From Onchocerca volvulus (lineage: Eukaryota > Nematoda > Chromadorea > Rhabditida > Onchocercidae), in assembly GCA_000499405.2 (NCBI GenBank), contig HG738136.1, positions 1,413,274 through 1,477,273 of the forward strand: a stretch of DNA of 64,000 nucleotides. Direction: 5' to 3'. The notes under the pieces were generated by a model that did not search any database, was not told where the DNA came from, and saw only the letters and a list, made by a program, of their open reading frames with translations. A program made the translations under genes and the position numbers. This document shows positions 38,801-51,254 of this stretch, piece after piece (the stretch's first letter is position 1; each line of letters opens with the position of its first letter).

Positions 38801-39099
38801 CATTTGCATACGACAGTAATCGAAATATCTATTCTTCAGCTTTTTCAAATTTTATGATACGCAAAAAAAGTGGTGGGTCTTATGAGGAAATTTGCTCTAA
38901 TTTCAAATATCCATCAACTTTTGCTAAAAATAAGGAATGTTTGTGCAAAACGACGTAACGATAGTGAATTTTTTNGCCAAGATTGAAAATTAAGCAGTTT
39001 TCAAAGTACATCATTGGTAACTCGGAAATGGCACGCTTCATGAAGTCGTCGAATCAAAAGATCATTAATACGATCAGTCCATGTATTATTATAGTATGA
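35830..39099 (+). CDS. unfamiliar secreted cysteine-containing protein, copy 1 (9 exons)
   Basis: Proposed exons: 35830-35878, 35980-36020, 36366-36472, 36797-36980, 37057-37214, 37332-37479, 38107-38139, 38551-38640, 38998-39093. Each has GT-AG borders and phases fit throughout. It opens with a signal peptide (MLHFLSVFLLASLA), then a helical charged stretch (GASEIDEIKDERYDF), Cys pairs FCAC, SCSC and RCRNCIPC, TDPPYQSITN, GRWPVKSLKTFSFTEIEDF, and helical EEINKW and IAKIEQCLLQSAKKYHLL. The last exon either reads through to TGA at 39097-39099 (about 303 residues) or is spliced in phase 0 at GTATGA (39094) to the CAP exon at 39764 (about 464 residues in all). I do not recognise the family. Very short exons 2 and 7 are the weakest part of the model. 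Confidence 0.6.
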
Positions 39100-39763
39100 G
39101 CATATTTCTATGCACACCTACGTATGTCTTCTTTTAAGACGTGTGTGCTTAGGTACAGTAGGTGTTTTGGAATGATAGGGAGTGGCAATATAATTATGAT
39201 GAAATACCGAAACTGTCTGTACATATCTGAACCAGGAAATTTATTGAATTTGTGTGTTGTGTTGTAATTATCTATTTTGCTTCACTACTTCAAATGTCAC
39301 TTCAAAGATGGGTGGGTAAGAGATGTATCATTTCCTGAAGTGCTGATAGGAAACTGGATGAATCTAATTTTCATGGTTGTATCGCAAAACTGAGCATTCC
39401 AATAAAGTACATGGCCCACTAAATATGAAAGAATCGTAAAAATGCTGATAAAAAGATGAATTTTTGAAGATGTTCGTATTATTCGACACAAAATTTTCTT
39501 TTTAATTAGTAATCTTTGAAGTTCTCTTGCAAGCACTACTTTTTTGTTCTCTCTTTTTCGGAATATTGAAACGTGTTAAGGTGCTTGAGTTACACAACCA
39601 GCCAATTTCATTAACGATTGAGCTGTTGCTTCGCTGGAACATGTTACAAGTCCATAAGATCGGTAACATTGAAACAATAAATTATTGTTTATCCTCATCT
39701 TTATAAATCCTAATTAAGTATGTAAGGTTCCAATTAACACACGTATTTCATCACTTTTTGCAG

Positions 39764-41438
39764 ATTCTTACTCGGCACAATGTTTACCGTGGCAAACACG
39801 GGGCCGGCTTGCTCAAAGTTAACAGTGAACTTGAACGGACAGCTGAAATATGGGCACACCATTTGGCTAGCAGAGCAGATTGCTTGATACATGACCCATC
39901 AAAAAAGTATTTGAACTCAACTTATTCTTGCCTTCAACATTTAGGCTCTTCCTTACTCAGAATGATAAGATGGATCTCTTTTTTGACTATGCCGACATAA
40001 AGTCAAAAAAAGTCGAATTAATATTGTTAGTGAAATGTAATTTTAATTATTAACAGATTTGGAGAAAATTTATTCTACTACGTGACGAATTTATTGCCAG
40101 ACGAAGAAACAATGGCACTAATGACTGTACAAAGCTTCTATCTTGAAGCATATGGATATAATTACAAAACGTCAGTTACTACAAAGCTTTACTCTGAAAA
40201 GAAAGAAGCAAAACATAAACCACAGCAAATGTCCAGTCATCTGCGCTGTGCTTTTTATAATATAACTGCAAATTAAAATTTCTATATCGGCATTTCAGAA
40301 AGGCTTATAATGCCAGTTTTAAGCCATTTCCTTTAATCTGAAACCTCTTACACTATTGATGGTTCGAATTGACTGATTTTGCTTAAATCTTCCAAGATAT
40401 ATGTGACCTGTCAATTTAATTCCTGAACTATCAATCTTACATTCACTACGTGAGTGCACTTTCAGAAATATGGACCGCTTATGTTACTGTTCTTACGACT
40501 CATTCTGACCACTATTTTTCTCATCCAAGTGCCGCTCATACGAAATTTCTGCAATATATCGTATCATGATATGTTGTGGATATAGAGGAATATGTAAATA
40601 CAGAGCTTGAATATAGATAAATGTAGAGAAATTTCAAATCTGTTGTTGAAAGAAAATGCAATTATTTTCGACCAAAAAAACGAAACAATTTTATTTAATT
40701 TTATCATTTCCAAGTCTAGCTTTATTAACCTTACGCTCTTGCCCACCTAAAGATGGCTAGGGAAAAAAAAATGTATTTTCAAAAGTTCACGGTATTCGAT
40801 GCTCTAACGTAGACCTTGCAAAAAAGTTTCATCTAACAAACCGGAGATAATAAGTAGTTATATTTCAAAACTAATGCTGAAAAATTGTCAGTTAATTAAC
40901 ATGTAGTACTTAGAGATCATATTAAAAAAAAGCATACTTCATTTTTCCACTAAATCTCCATACAATTTCATAAGTATGAATAGTTTAGAAAGTAAGTTGA
41001 CAGGACTAGTATTTCCAGCCGCGTTACGATGTTTTTCAATCACTGCCATGTTTACGTCGCAATAAGATATCGAGTTAGTCACTCAACTCAATTCAACTCA
41101 AAAAAAACATGAATACAAGTTTCATCTTTATAGCTTTAGATTATGAACAGTTTGCTCATATTCTCCACTCTGTTTTATTGAATTTCATAGTCAGCAATAC
41201 TTCCAGGCATCATCACTTGGATTACAATCGCACTGGACATTTTACTCAACTTGTATGGAAATCCACAACACAAATGGGTGTTGGCGTAGCAATGCGACGC
41301 TTCAGTGGACACCGCGTTAACAGCTGTCAGCCTGATTTCCCATCTACACTGATTTATGTCGTTGTTAAGTATGACCCGCCAGGAAATATACTTGACATGA
41401 AAAATTATGACGACAATGTTTTGCCACCGATACGATAA
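39764..41438 (+). CDS. CAP/SCP-domain protein (GAPR-1-like), copy 1
   Basis: Exons 39764-39906, 40057-40170 and 41207-41438 join in phase (K-K-FGENL and YNYKT-HHHLDY) to give 162 residues, about the size of a single CAP domain. Visible signatures: RHNVYRGKHGA at the start, GENLFYY, GHFTQLVWK (CRISP signature 1) and VVKYDPPGN (signature 2). His of HN and the GENL Glu with the GHFTQ His make the usual CAP cleft. There are few cysteines, closer to GAPR-1-type than to hookworm ASP-type proteins. There is no start codon in the first exon, so an upstream exon is needed: either the cysteine-containing exons before it or a short one such as that near 39580-39650. CAP proteins are often secreted by parasitic nematodes. 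Confidence 0.85.
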
Positions 41439-43034
41439 GATAGCGTAAATAACTAGAAACTTTTTAAAATTTTCAACTATGACAGTGCATTCAATCTTCA
41501 CAAACAACATATCTATGTCGCAATCAGCAAATCATCAAATTTCTTCATTTTCTGACATTCATTAAACCTATGATGTGGTATTATCGGCAATCTGTAAATT
41601 TATTACTTATATTGCGTTTCAATATACCCGCATTTATACTTGATTAATGTATTTTAGCTTTTAAGAACTTTGGCCAATTCTTGTGCTGAAATGACGGAAA
41701 TGATGTTAATTAGTTTATTTTAAATTTCTTATAATTTTGTTGATATAATCGATCATCCTAGAAATTAGAATTGAATTATTACAGTGTTTCTAGTTGTTTA
41801 GTTTCTCCAAATTGTTAATAATTAATTAATATTTCTCTATTAATTAATATTTCTCTATACTTTTAACAGAAGTATATAACACGCAAAAATAATTTTAGCC
41901 ATAAATGATTGTAATTTAAAATTAACACGTATTAATGAAATATTTTTTATCTTTACATAGCAAAATTTCCAATGCATTTTAGTTATGCTATTTTTTAATC
42001 GGAAAACGATAATGATAAGTAGATTCGGTTTTAGGAATGATGTTGGCAGTAATAGTTATCCGTACAATGACAGATGTTACTTTTCAATTATTTCTAACAT
42101 TTTTAATAATTCGAAATTTCTATGAAAAAAGAAAACTTTTTTGTATAAAATTATTTAGATAATGTTATATTTGGAAATCAATTTTTTTTTTTTTATTTCG
42201 TAAATTTTTCGTAAATTTTTACTTCAAACACATCGTATTGTCATCATCTATTTGTCAATAACGATTTTTATTGAAATTACGGATGAATAAATTCGATTTC
42301 TACTTCAGCTTATTCTATGAAAGTTTGATTTAGAGATAATAAATTTATATTTTAAGAAGAAAAATTCATATTTCCATAAAAAATTCATTGGATTCTACTC
42401 AGTTCAGAGAAAAGACAAGTAGATGGTAAATCTTAAATTATGTGAAAACAATAAGTCATTCAATTAATTAGGCAATCATCCAGTCTTTCATTCATCCAAT
42501 CATTGATTTCTTTCAGAAAAAAAAAAAAAAAAAATCAGTGATTGAATGAATGAAGGTATTGTACCAGAAGTAAGAAACTATTGAATTAAAATTGATTAAT
42601 GAAATTATTTTGGTAATATAAACACCAATTGAATATGCTGAAATAAGTTACTAAAATTTTTTCTCTTCTGTTTTGAATTCAGTTGACCATACACTTATCA
42701 ATTTTGTCATCAAAAAGAAGAAAAAAGAAATTTTTTCCAAATTTTTCGAAAAAATTTGCCAAATTTATTCATTTTTTGTCATTGCTTTAGCAAAAATCAT
42801 TATTAATATTGAACAATTCTAGTTTTTTCATTTCACAAAGATAAAAATGAATCTTAACATTTGTATGACTAACATGTTTACGTGTAATGCTTAGAAATAA
42901 ATATTTATGAATTTCATGCTTATTTCTCTGAGATGAACGGTAAATCAGGAGATATTGATAATGCCCACAAATAAATCAATCAATATTTTTACGCATATTA
43001 CACATTGCGATTCTGATCTTTCATTTTTTTGATG
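41439..43034. other. 3' flank of CAP copy 1
   Basis: No further exon is supported. A tandem TTAATTAATATTTCTCTA lies at about 41823-41858. A 25-bp imperfect hairpin spans 42485-42509 and 42532-42556, with an A run between the arms; the same hairpin is in the right copy at 50705-50776. Confidence 0.6.
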
Positions 43035-43510
43035 CAAATATGTCTAACACTTTAATGATGGTTCATTTTGATCCGATTCCAAATTGCGCACCAACTACTC
43101 AATTTCTCAAAGATTACTGGAACGTATATATGCCGCTTATTCGATTTCTCCCTCTTGTGGCTCTACAATGCTACATCCATGAAAGTTTCCCAGATTTAAT
43201 GCTTATTTTTTGAATTTCACATGTTGATTAAGCATTTTAGAAGTGGATAAATTATAATAGAAAATAGCAATGTGGATGAATGAGCTAAAATGCTCTTTGT
43301 CGATGACCTGTGCACTTAATTTTCCATTTTTAATGGCAACTGTTTCTGTGAAACGGGTTTTCTGCTTATTAGCTTTTCTATATTGTTTTTTAGCCAAAGA
43401 AGGACCAACTTTTTGAATTGATTCTGCAAATGGCCACCGAAATTTTGACATATTTGAGTAACGTATCTACCATTACCAACGCCGGCTACGAACTTTTTCA
43501 TCAGAACTTT
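43035..43510 (-). other. unique spacer between the duplicates, with a possible minus-strand gene fragment
   Basis: This 476-bp segment has no counterpart elsewhere in the window. On the minus strand an open frame enters from the right copy (SQEAFNRLFNKLECLAKVL, from about 43561). It can splice over a 56-base GT-AG intron (about 43422-43477) in phase into SIQKVGPSLAKKQYRKANK and TETVAIKNGKLSAQ, ending at TAA near 43203. The protein is not recognised. In the left copy this frame is cut off after LECLA at the Helitron border. Confidence 0.35.
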
Positions 43511-44004
43511 GGCAAGGCATTCCAATTTATTGAATAGTCGATTAAAGGCTTCTTGGCTCAAAATATGAGCAATTTACAAACAATCAGATTAAAGGAAGGC
43601 ATTAGTATACTTATATTAGCGTTCAGTGAATTAAAAATAAAACGGAAACACTAAATATGCTTCAGGATACATTTGGTAATGACAAAGATGTGTTCACCTT
43701 TAGTATTCCTGGTGTATCTACTAAATAGTCCTTTTAGCACACTCTGAACATGATTCTGAACATTTCATGCGTGTCAGAGAATTCTGAAAAACATCGAACT
43801 AATTTAAGCAATGAGAGTGATATGAGTCAAATGACATTATACTGCTCCTCAATCATCCGAAATTCAAACTTTGCACTCTTACCAGGAACTGTAGATAATT
43901 ACAAGGTCACTGTCCGGTTTCCGCCCATCAGTCCTTTATTAACGATTCAAAAATTCAGAGACATACATAACAAAACATAACAATCTAGTTTCGAGAACAA
44001 CGCA

Positions 44005-47000
44005 ATGCTTCATTTTCTATCTGTTTTTCTTCTGGCTTCATTGGCTCCATTTGGTATTTCTGATATTATTAAAACAGTTAGTTTGTCACGTATTCTTAAT
44101 TTATTCACAATTCTGATAAGAATGGTCAGTGGCTAAACGCCGTACGCTGTTCAGAATCAGGCGTTGCGTTAATGTCTAAGCAATTTCTATTAACAGTACG
44201 TAACTGCTCTGCGCATTAATTTAGCTTTCAAAAGATATTTTCTTTCGGCTATTTATTGCAAATTCCAATTCCCACTGTAGATGAAAGAAGGGTAAAGCAA
44301 AGTTGAGGTATTACGATCTAACTGCTCATCAAAGATTATTTGAGCTATTTGTCTCTGCGAAAGCGTCAGTTGCACTGTCATCTGTTGAATGAATAGATCA
44401 TTCTCTCGATTTATGCAATGAAAAAAACAAAACTTCGAACAAAACTTACATATCGTTGTTCAAAAAATACTTTTTTAAACATTTATTCAGAAAACAATTG
44501 ATTTTTCAAAAAAATAAACTTCAAATATAAGATATTACAGGAAAGTGAAATTAAGAATTGTAAAAGAATTGAAATAATTGTGCACAAGTACAAAGCACTT
44601 GGAGCATCGGAAATAGATGAAATCAAAGATGAACGATACGATTTCCGGTGAAAAATACTTCCGTAATTTTATGTTATCTGTCTATAGTAGTGTTATCAAA
44701 ACTAAATATTGATACTAACCATACCTTCAGTGTTTATACAACTTCAGTGTTTATACAACTAAATTGAAATTTTTCAAAAAATGAAGATAAAAAAGGCATA
44801 TTCAGATTATCATTCTATTTAACCTTTCATACTATCAACCTATTCAGTTCCCTCTTCCCATCTTCTTTATACAAGTGACCACTTAGTAGTAAGTAACTCA
44901 TGATTTTATTCGAAATAATTGACGAAATCTGATCTCGACCTCATTCGGGCAAAAAATTTGGAATATTTCAGATTTTGCGCTTGTGAGAATAAAACTGGGG
45001 AACCGGAAAGAAGTAACAGTTGTAGCTGTTCAACAGTTGTTAGCGGTCTTACAACTTATAACTCGATACCACAAACACTTGATTCCTCTAGTTGCGTTCA
45101 TAATCCTCAGTACAAAAAATGTCTTATCGCCCAAGTCACAGTTAATACCACTCAGGTATTCTTGGACTCTTCATTTCAATTCGTCTTTTTTTACATTTAA
45201 GTTTTGAAGAATCAGAATCATTTATTTGCAGAATCTGCTGTATATAAAAATTAGTGTTGGATCGCGTCATTTAACAGATCCGCCGTACCAGTCAATTACG
45301 AATTCCAGATTTAAGAATACCGCTTTATTATCATGCTCAAAGGATATCCGCTGCCGGAATTGCATCCCCTGCAAAAGCGGATTCATCTTGTAAATATAAC
45401 CCATAATTGCACTTTACACCTTAGTTATACTCTCCGATGCATAACAAAAGTATCGCCGAAACCAGTTTGCTTTTTTACATTAATTTAGTAATTTTATATT
45501 GTTTAGACTCAATTACATCAGTTTGTCCAGTGCCACACCGGTTGATTCAAAGCAAACATACTTACCAGCTGCTGTACAATCCGATAAGATGGGACGATGG
45601 CCAGTCAAATCATTAAAAACATTTTCTTTCACGGAAATAGAGGATTTTAATAGTGTAAGTTCTGTTTTTTTTTTTTTTTTTTTCAAATTGAAAAGCTTAG
45701 AAATCCATTAATCTTTTTATGCGAACGCTGCAAAGTCTCGGTATCGCTCCGTGAAAATTTTCCAAAGATTAAAATGATTGCAACAATTGTGTCATCTAAA
45801 TGTGAGCCTTTTTGAGAACGGAAGTTCTTAAATAGAAATGATCCTCGGGAAAACTGTTCCCAGAAAACTTTTGTAGATTTGTGTCAGTTACTACTGGACT
45901 CAAATTAAGGAAGCATCATTATCCCTTCTCTTCTCGACTTGATGCAACTACAGCTTTACTGCTATTCTCAGTCCACGGCTTTTATCCGGAAAATTCTCAC
46001 CAGATAACTTATAGTCTCCTGATGATGACGAAAAGAAAAAAAACTTTGTCGCAAACATTCCCAAACCAACTATTTGTTGATAATGGCTTCGATTCTCGCC
46101 TAATTTATCATCCAATTCTTCATTTAATGATTCTTCATTTAATAATTTGAGTGCCGTGATGTGAATGATGACATAAGATGATGGCTCTTCAAAGCTTAAC
46201 TACTAGGTTTCATGCTTGGAATATTCTGATTCCATGTTTAAATTTTCTTTTATGCCCAATAAAAATGTTTATTAGATTTTAGTATCGCCAAAAAGTTGAG
46301 GAAATAAATAAATGGGTGAGTAGGTATTGCAAAGAAAGAATTCTTTTCGTAAAGGAGTACAAAGTACTAATCAAATCATCGCATTAAAATTTGACCCACA
46401 GTTATTTCCGCAAAACAAAAGAAAAAAAAAAAGAAAAAGAAAAGTCATCAGGCCAAGTTAGAAAAACGGAAATGGTGATCCTTTTAATCAAGACTTTGAA
46501 ATGCAATGGTTTTTAGTGTCATGGTTGTAACGGATTTTGATCAATGATGACGGGAGACTGAAAAAGTCTGGAAGACGAAAGATTCTCTTTCCAATTACCA
46601 ATTTATAGTATCGTGTTTGCGTTTGGCTAAAAAAGTTCTGAATACTTGCACTCTGTATCTACTTTACGGTCATTTCAATGCAAACAATAGTTACTCATTC
46701 ATCATGTCGTTTTTAAATAAACTTCTATTCAGATTGCGAAGATCGAGCAATGCTTATTACAAAGCGCCAAAAAGTACCACTTATTACCTTCCCAGTTCAA
46801 TATTACTATCTACAAGAATGCTGTAAGATTTTTCTTTGTTTCTAATGGTGATCAGTAATAACAGCAAACTTCGCCTTAGGATAAGATAAATATCTCGGTA
46901 AAGTTTTTAAAAGTAAATTATATATACACCGTTCATATAGCTCAAATATGTGCACATGTGCATAAGTGCATAGCTGTATCCACATTTGCATACGACAGTT

Positions 47001-47164
47001 ATCGAAATATCTATTCCTCAGCTTTTTCAAATTTTATGATACGCAAAAAAAGTGGTGGGTCTTATGAGGAAATTTGCTCTAATTTCAAATATCCATCAAC
47101 TTTTGCTAAAAATAAGGAATGTTTGTGCAAAACGACGTAACGATAGTGAATTTTTTTTTTTGCG

Positions 47165-47196
<32 letters not shown>

Positions 47197-47318
47197 GAAG
47201 ATTGAAAATCAAGCAGTTTTCAAAGTACATCATTGGTAACTCGGAAATGGCACGCTTCATGAAGTCGTCGAATCAAAAGATCATTAATACGATCAGTCCA
47301 TGTATTATTATAGTATGA
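44005..47318 (+). CDS. unfamiliar secreted cysteine-containing protein, copy 2 (9 exons)
   Basis: Exons 44005-44053, 44155-44195, 44541-44647, 44972-45155, 45232-45389, 45507-45654, 46283-46315, 46733-46822 and 47217-47312, TGA at 47316-47318 if not spliced onward. All splice sites and the reading frame proposed for copy 1 are preserved. Exons I compared are identical or nearly so. The intron before the last exon carries the A run that is missing (N) in copy 1. As in copy 1, phase-0 splicing at GTATGA to the CAP exon at 47979 is possible. Confidence 0.6.
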
Positions 47319-47978
47319 GCATATTTCTATGCACACCTACGTATGTCTTCTTTTAAGACGTGTGTGCTTAGGTACAGTAGGTGTTTTGGAATGATAGGGA
47401 GTGGCAATATAATTATGATGAAATACCGAAACTGTCTGTACATATCTGAACCAGGAAATTTATTGAATTTGTGTGTTGTGTTGTAATTATCTATTTTGCT
47501 TCACTACTTCAAATGTCACTTCAAAGATGGGTAAGAGATGTATCATTTCCTGAAGTGCTGATAGGAAACTGGATGAATCTAATTTTCATGGTTGTATCGC
47601 AAAACTGAGCATTCCAATAAAGTACATGGCCCACTAAATATGAAAGAATCGTAAAAATGCTGATAAAAAGATGAATTTTTGAAGATGTTCGTATTATTCG
47701 ACACAAAATTTTCTTTTTAATTAGTAATCTTTGAAGTTCTCTTGCAAGCACTACTTTTTTGTTCTCTCTTTTCCGGAATATTGAAACGTGTTAAGGTGCT
47801 TGAGTTACACAACCAGCCAATTTCATTAACGATTGAGCTGTTGCTTCGCTGGAACATGTTACAAGTCCATAAGATCGGTAACATTGAAACAATAAATTAT
47901 TGTTTATCCTCATCTTTATAAATCCTAATTAAGTATGTAAGGTTCCAATTAACACACGTATTTCATCACTTTTTGCAG

Positions 47979-49657
47979 ATTCTTACTCGGCACAATGTTT
48001 ACCGTGGCAAACACGGGGCCGGCTTGCTCAAAGTTAACAGTGAACTTGAACGGACAGCTGAAATATGGGCACACCATTTGGCTAGCAGAGCAGATTGCTT
48101 GATACATGACCCATCAAAAAAGTATTTGAACTCAACTTATTCTTGCCTTCAACATTTAGGCTCTTCCTTACTCAGAATGATAAGATGGATCTCTTTTTTG
48201 ACTATGCCGACATAAAGTCAAAAAAAAGTCGAATTAATATTGTTAGTGAAATATAATTTTAATTATTAACAGATTTGGAGAAAATTTATTCTACTACGCG
48301 ACGAATTTATTGCCAGACGAAGAAACAATGGCACTAATGACTGTACAAAGCTTCTATCTTGAAGCATATGGATATAATTACAAAACGTCAGTTACTACAA
48401 AGCTTTACTCTGAAAAGAAAGAAGCAAAACATAAACCACAGCAAATGTCCAGTCATCTGCGCTGTGCTTTTTATAATATAACTGCAAATTAAAATTTCTA
48501 TATCGGCATTTCAGAAAGGCTTATAATGCCAGTTTTAAGCCATTTCCTTTAATCTGAAACCTCTTACACTATTGATGGTTCGAATTGACTGATTTTGCTT
48601 AAATCTTCCAAGATATATATGTGACCTGTCAATTTAATTCCTGAACTATCAATCTTACATTCACTACGTGAGTGCACTTTCAGAAATATGGACCGCTTAT
48701 GTTACTGTTCTTACGACTCATTCTGACCACTATTTTTCTCATCCAAGTGCCGCTCATACGAAATTTCTGCAATATATCGTATCATGATATGTTGTGGATA
48801 TAGAGGAATATGTAAATACAGAGCTTGAATATAGATAAATGTAGAGAAATTTCAAATATGTTGTTGAAAGAAAATGCAATTATTTTCGACCAAAAAAACG
48901 AAACAATTTTATTTAATTTTATCATTTCCAAGTCTAGCTTTATTAACCTTACGCTCTTGCCCACCTAAAGATGGCTAGGGAAAAAAAAAATGTATTTTCA
49001 AAAGTTCACGGTATTCGATGCTCTAACGTAGACCTTGCAAAAAAGTTTCATCTAACAAACCGGAGATAATAAGTAGTTATATTTCAAAACTAATGCTGAA
49101 AAATTGTCAGTTAATTAACATGTAGTACTTAGAGATCATATTAAAAAAAAGCATACTTCATTTTTCCACTAAATCTCCATACAATTTCATAAGTATGAAT
49201 AGTTTAGAAAGTAAGTTGACAGGACTAGTATTTCCAGCCGCGTTACGATGTTTTTCAATCACTGCCATGTTTACGTCGCAATAAGATATCGAGTTAGTCA
49301 CTCAACTCAATTCAACTCAAAAAAAACATGAATACAAGTTTCATCTTTATAGCTTTAGATTATGAACAGTTTGCTCATATTCTCCACTCTGTTTTATTGA
49401 ATTTCATAGTCAGCAATACTTCCAGGCATCATCACTTGGATTACAATCGCACTGGACATTTTACTCAACTTGTTTGGAAATCCACAACACAAATGGGTGT
49501 TGGCGTAGCAATGCGACGCTTCAGTGGACACCGCGTTAACAGCTGTCAGCCTGATTTCCCATCTACACTGATTTATGTCGTTGTTAAGTATGACCCGCCA
49601 GGAAATATACTTGACATGAAAAATTATGACGACAATGTTTTGCCACCGATACGATAA
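47979..49657 (+). CDS. CAP/SCP-domain protein (GAPR-1-like), copy 2
   Basis: Exons 47979-48121, 48273-48386 and 49426-49657 have the same phases and motifs as copy 1 (RHNVYRGKHGA, GENLFYY, GHFTQLVWK, VVKYDPPGN). One amino-acid difference is visible: YYVTN in copy 1 reads YYATN here (GTG to GCG near 48296). The LVWK codon change (GTA to GTT) is silent. Both copies are intact, so both could be expressed if the duplication is real. Confidence 0.85.
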
Positions 49658-51254
49658 GATAGCGTAAATAACTAGAAACTTTTTAAAATTTTCAACTATG
49701 ACAGTGCATTCAATCTTCACAAACAACATATCTATGTCGCAATCAGCAAATCATCAAATTTCTTCATTTTCTGACATTCATTAAACCTATGATGTGGTAT
49801 TATTGGCAATCTGTAAATTTATTACTTATATTGCGTTTCAATATACCTGCATTTATACTTGATTAACGTATTTTAGCTTTTAAGAACTTTGGCCAATTCT
49901 TGTGCTGAAATGACGGAAATGATGTTAATTAGTTTATTTTAAATTTCTTATAATTTTGTTGATATAATCGATCATCCTAGAAATTAGAATTGAATTATTA
50001 CATTGTTTCTAGTTGTTCAGTTTCTCCAAATTGTTAAAAATTAATTAATATTTCTCTATTAATTAATATTTCTCTATACTTTTAACAGAAGTATATAACA
50101 CGCAAAAATAATTTTAGCCATAAATGATTGTAATTTAAAATTAACACGTATTAATGAAATATTTTTTATCTTTACATAGCAAAATTTCCAATGCATTTTA
50201 GTTATGCTATTTTTTAATCGAAAAACGATAATGATAAGTAGATTCGGTTTTAGGAATGATGTTGGCAGTAATAGTTATCCGTACAATGACAGATGTTACT
50301 TTTCAATTATTTCTAACATTTTTAATAATTCGAAATTTCTATGAAAAAAAAAAACTTTTTTGTATAAAATTATTTAGATAATGTTATATTTGGAAATCAA
50401 TTTTTTTTTTTTTTATTTCGTAAATTTTTCGTAAATTTTTACTTCAAACACATCGTATTGTCATCATCTATTTGTCAATAACGATTTTTATTGAAATTAC
50501 GGATGAATAAATTCGATTTCTACTTCAGCTTATTCTATGAAAGTTTGATTTAGAGATAATAAATTTATATTTTAAGAAGAAAAATTCATATTTCCATAAA
50601 AAATTCATTGGATTCTACTCAGTTCAGAGAAAAGACAAGTAGATGGTAAATCTTAAATTATGTGAAAACAATAAGTCATTCAATTAATTAGGCAATCATC
50701 CAGTCTTTCATTCATCCAATCATTGATTTCTTTCAGAAAAAAAAAAAAAAAAAATCAGTGATTGAATGAATGAAGGTATTGTACCAGAAGTAAGAAACTA
50801 TTGAATTAAAATTGATTAATGAAATTATTTTGGTAATATAAACACCAATTGAATATGCTGAAATAAGTTACTAAAATTTTTTCTCTTCTGTTTTGAATTC
50901 AGTTGACCATACACTTATCAATTTTGTCATCAAAAAGAAGAAAAAAGAAATTTTTTCCAAATTTTTCGAAAAAATTTGCCAAATTTATTCATTTTTTGTC
51001 ATTGCTTTAGCAAAAATCATTATTAATATTGAACAATTCTAGTTTTTTCATTTCACAAAGATAAAAATGAATCTTAACATTTGCATGACTAATATGTTTA
51101 CGTGTAATGCTTAGAAATAAATATTTATGAATTTCATGCTTATTTCTCTGAGATGAACGGTAAATCAGGAGATATTGATAATGCCCACAAATAAATCAAT
51201 CAATATTTTTACGCACATTACACATTGCGATTCTGATCTTTCATTTTTTTGATG
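49658..51254. other. 3' flank of CAP copy 2
   Basis: Same content as 41439-43034, including the hairpin with arms at about 50705-50729 and 50752-50776. No gene seen. Confidence 0.6.

Larger units (their letters stand above)
35336..43034. repeat. left copy of a 7.7-kb tandem duplication
   Basis: Matches 43511-51254 almost base for base, introns included, at an offset growing from 8175 to 8220 through small indels, mostly in homopolymers and short repeats. The left border is 11 bases from the N at 35325 and abuts the Helitron fragment; the right border is at TTTTTTTGATG (43034). An N at 38975 lies where the right copy has a run of about 35 A. Confidence 0.95.
43511..51254. repeat. right copy of the 7.7-kb tandem duplication
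   Basis: Near-identical partner of 35336-43034. Differences include a 47-bp-scale poly-A expansion at 47152-47195, a 6-base AAGAAA-type indel near 46434, a 4-base indel near 47527 and scattered substitutions. Homology stops at 51254 (TTTTTTTGATG shared, then CCCTTTG here against CAAATAT in the left copy). Confidence 0.95.

Noticed and set aside
38776..38958. open frame between proposed exons 8 and 9 (also 46958-47140)
   Set aside because: It looks protein-like, but no acceptor/donor pair gives the phase required by its neighbours. Left out of the model, though a small alternative exon is not excluded.
39586..39654. possible exon just before the CAP exon, ending ATGTTACAA
   Set aside because: Frame and phase would fit, but the donor GTCCAT is poor. 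Mentioned only as one way to give the CAP gene a start.
43750..43980. open frame in the right copy (and 35575-35805 in the left) as an upstream exon of the cysteine-containing gene
   Set aside because: The left copy has a TGA in the middle (AATTGA against AATTCA), no donor has the phase needed by the next exon, and a signal-peptide ATG follows downstream.
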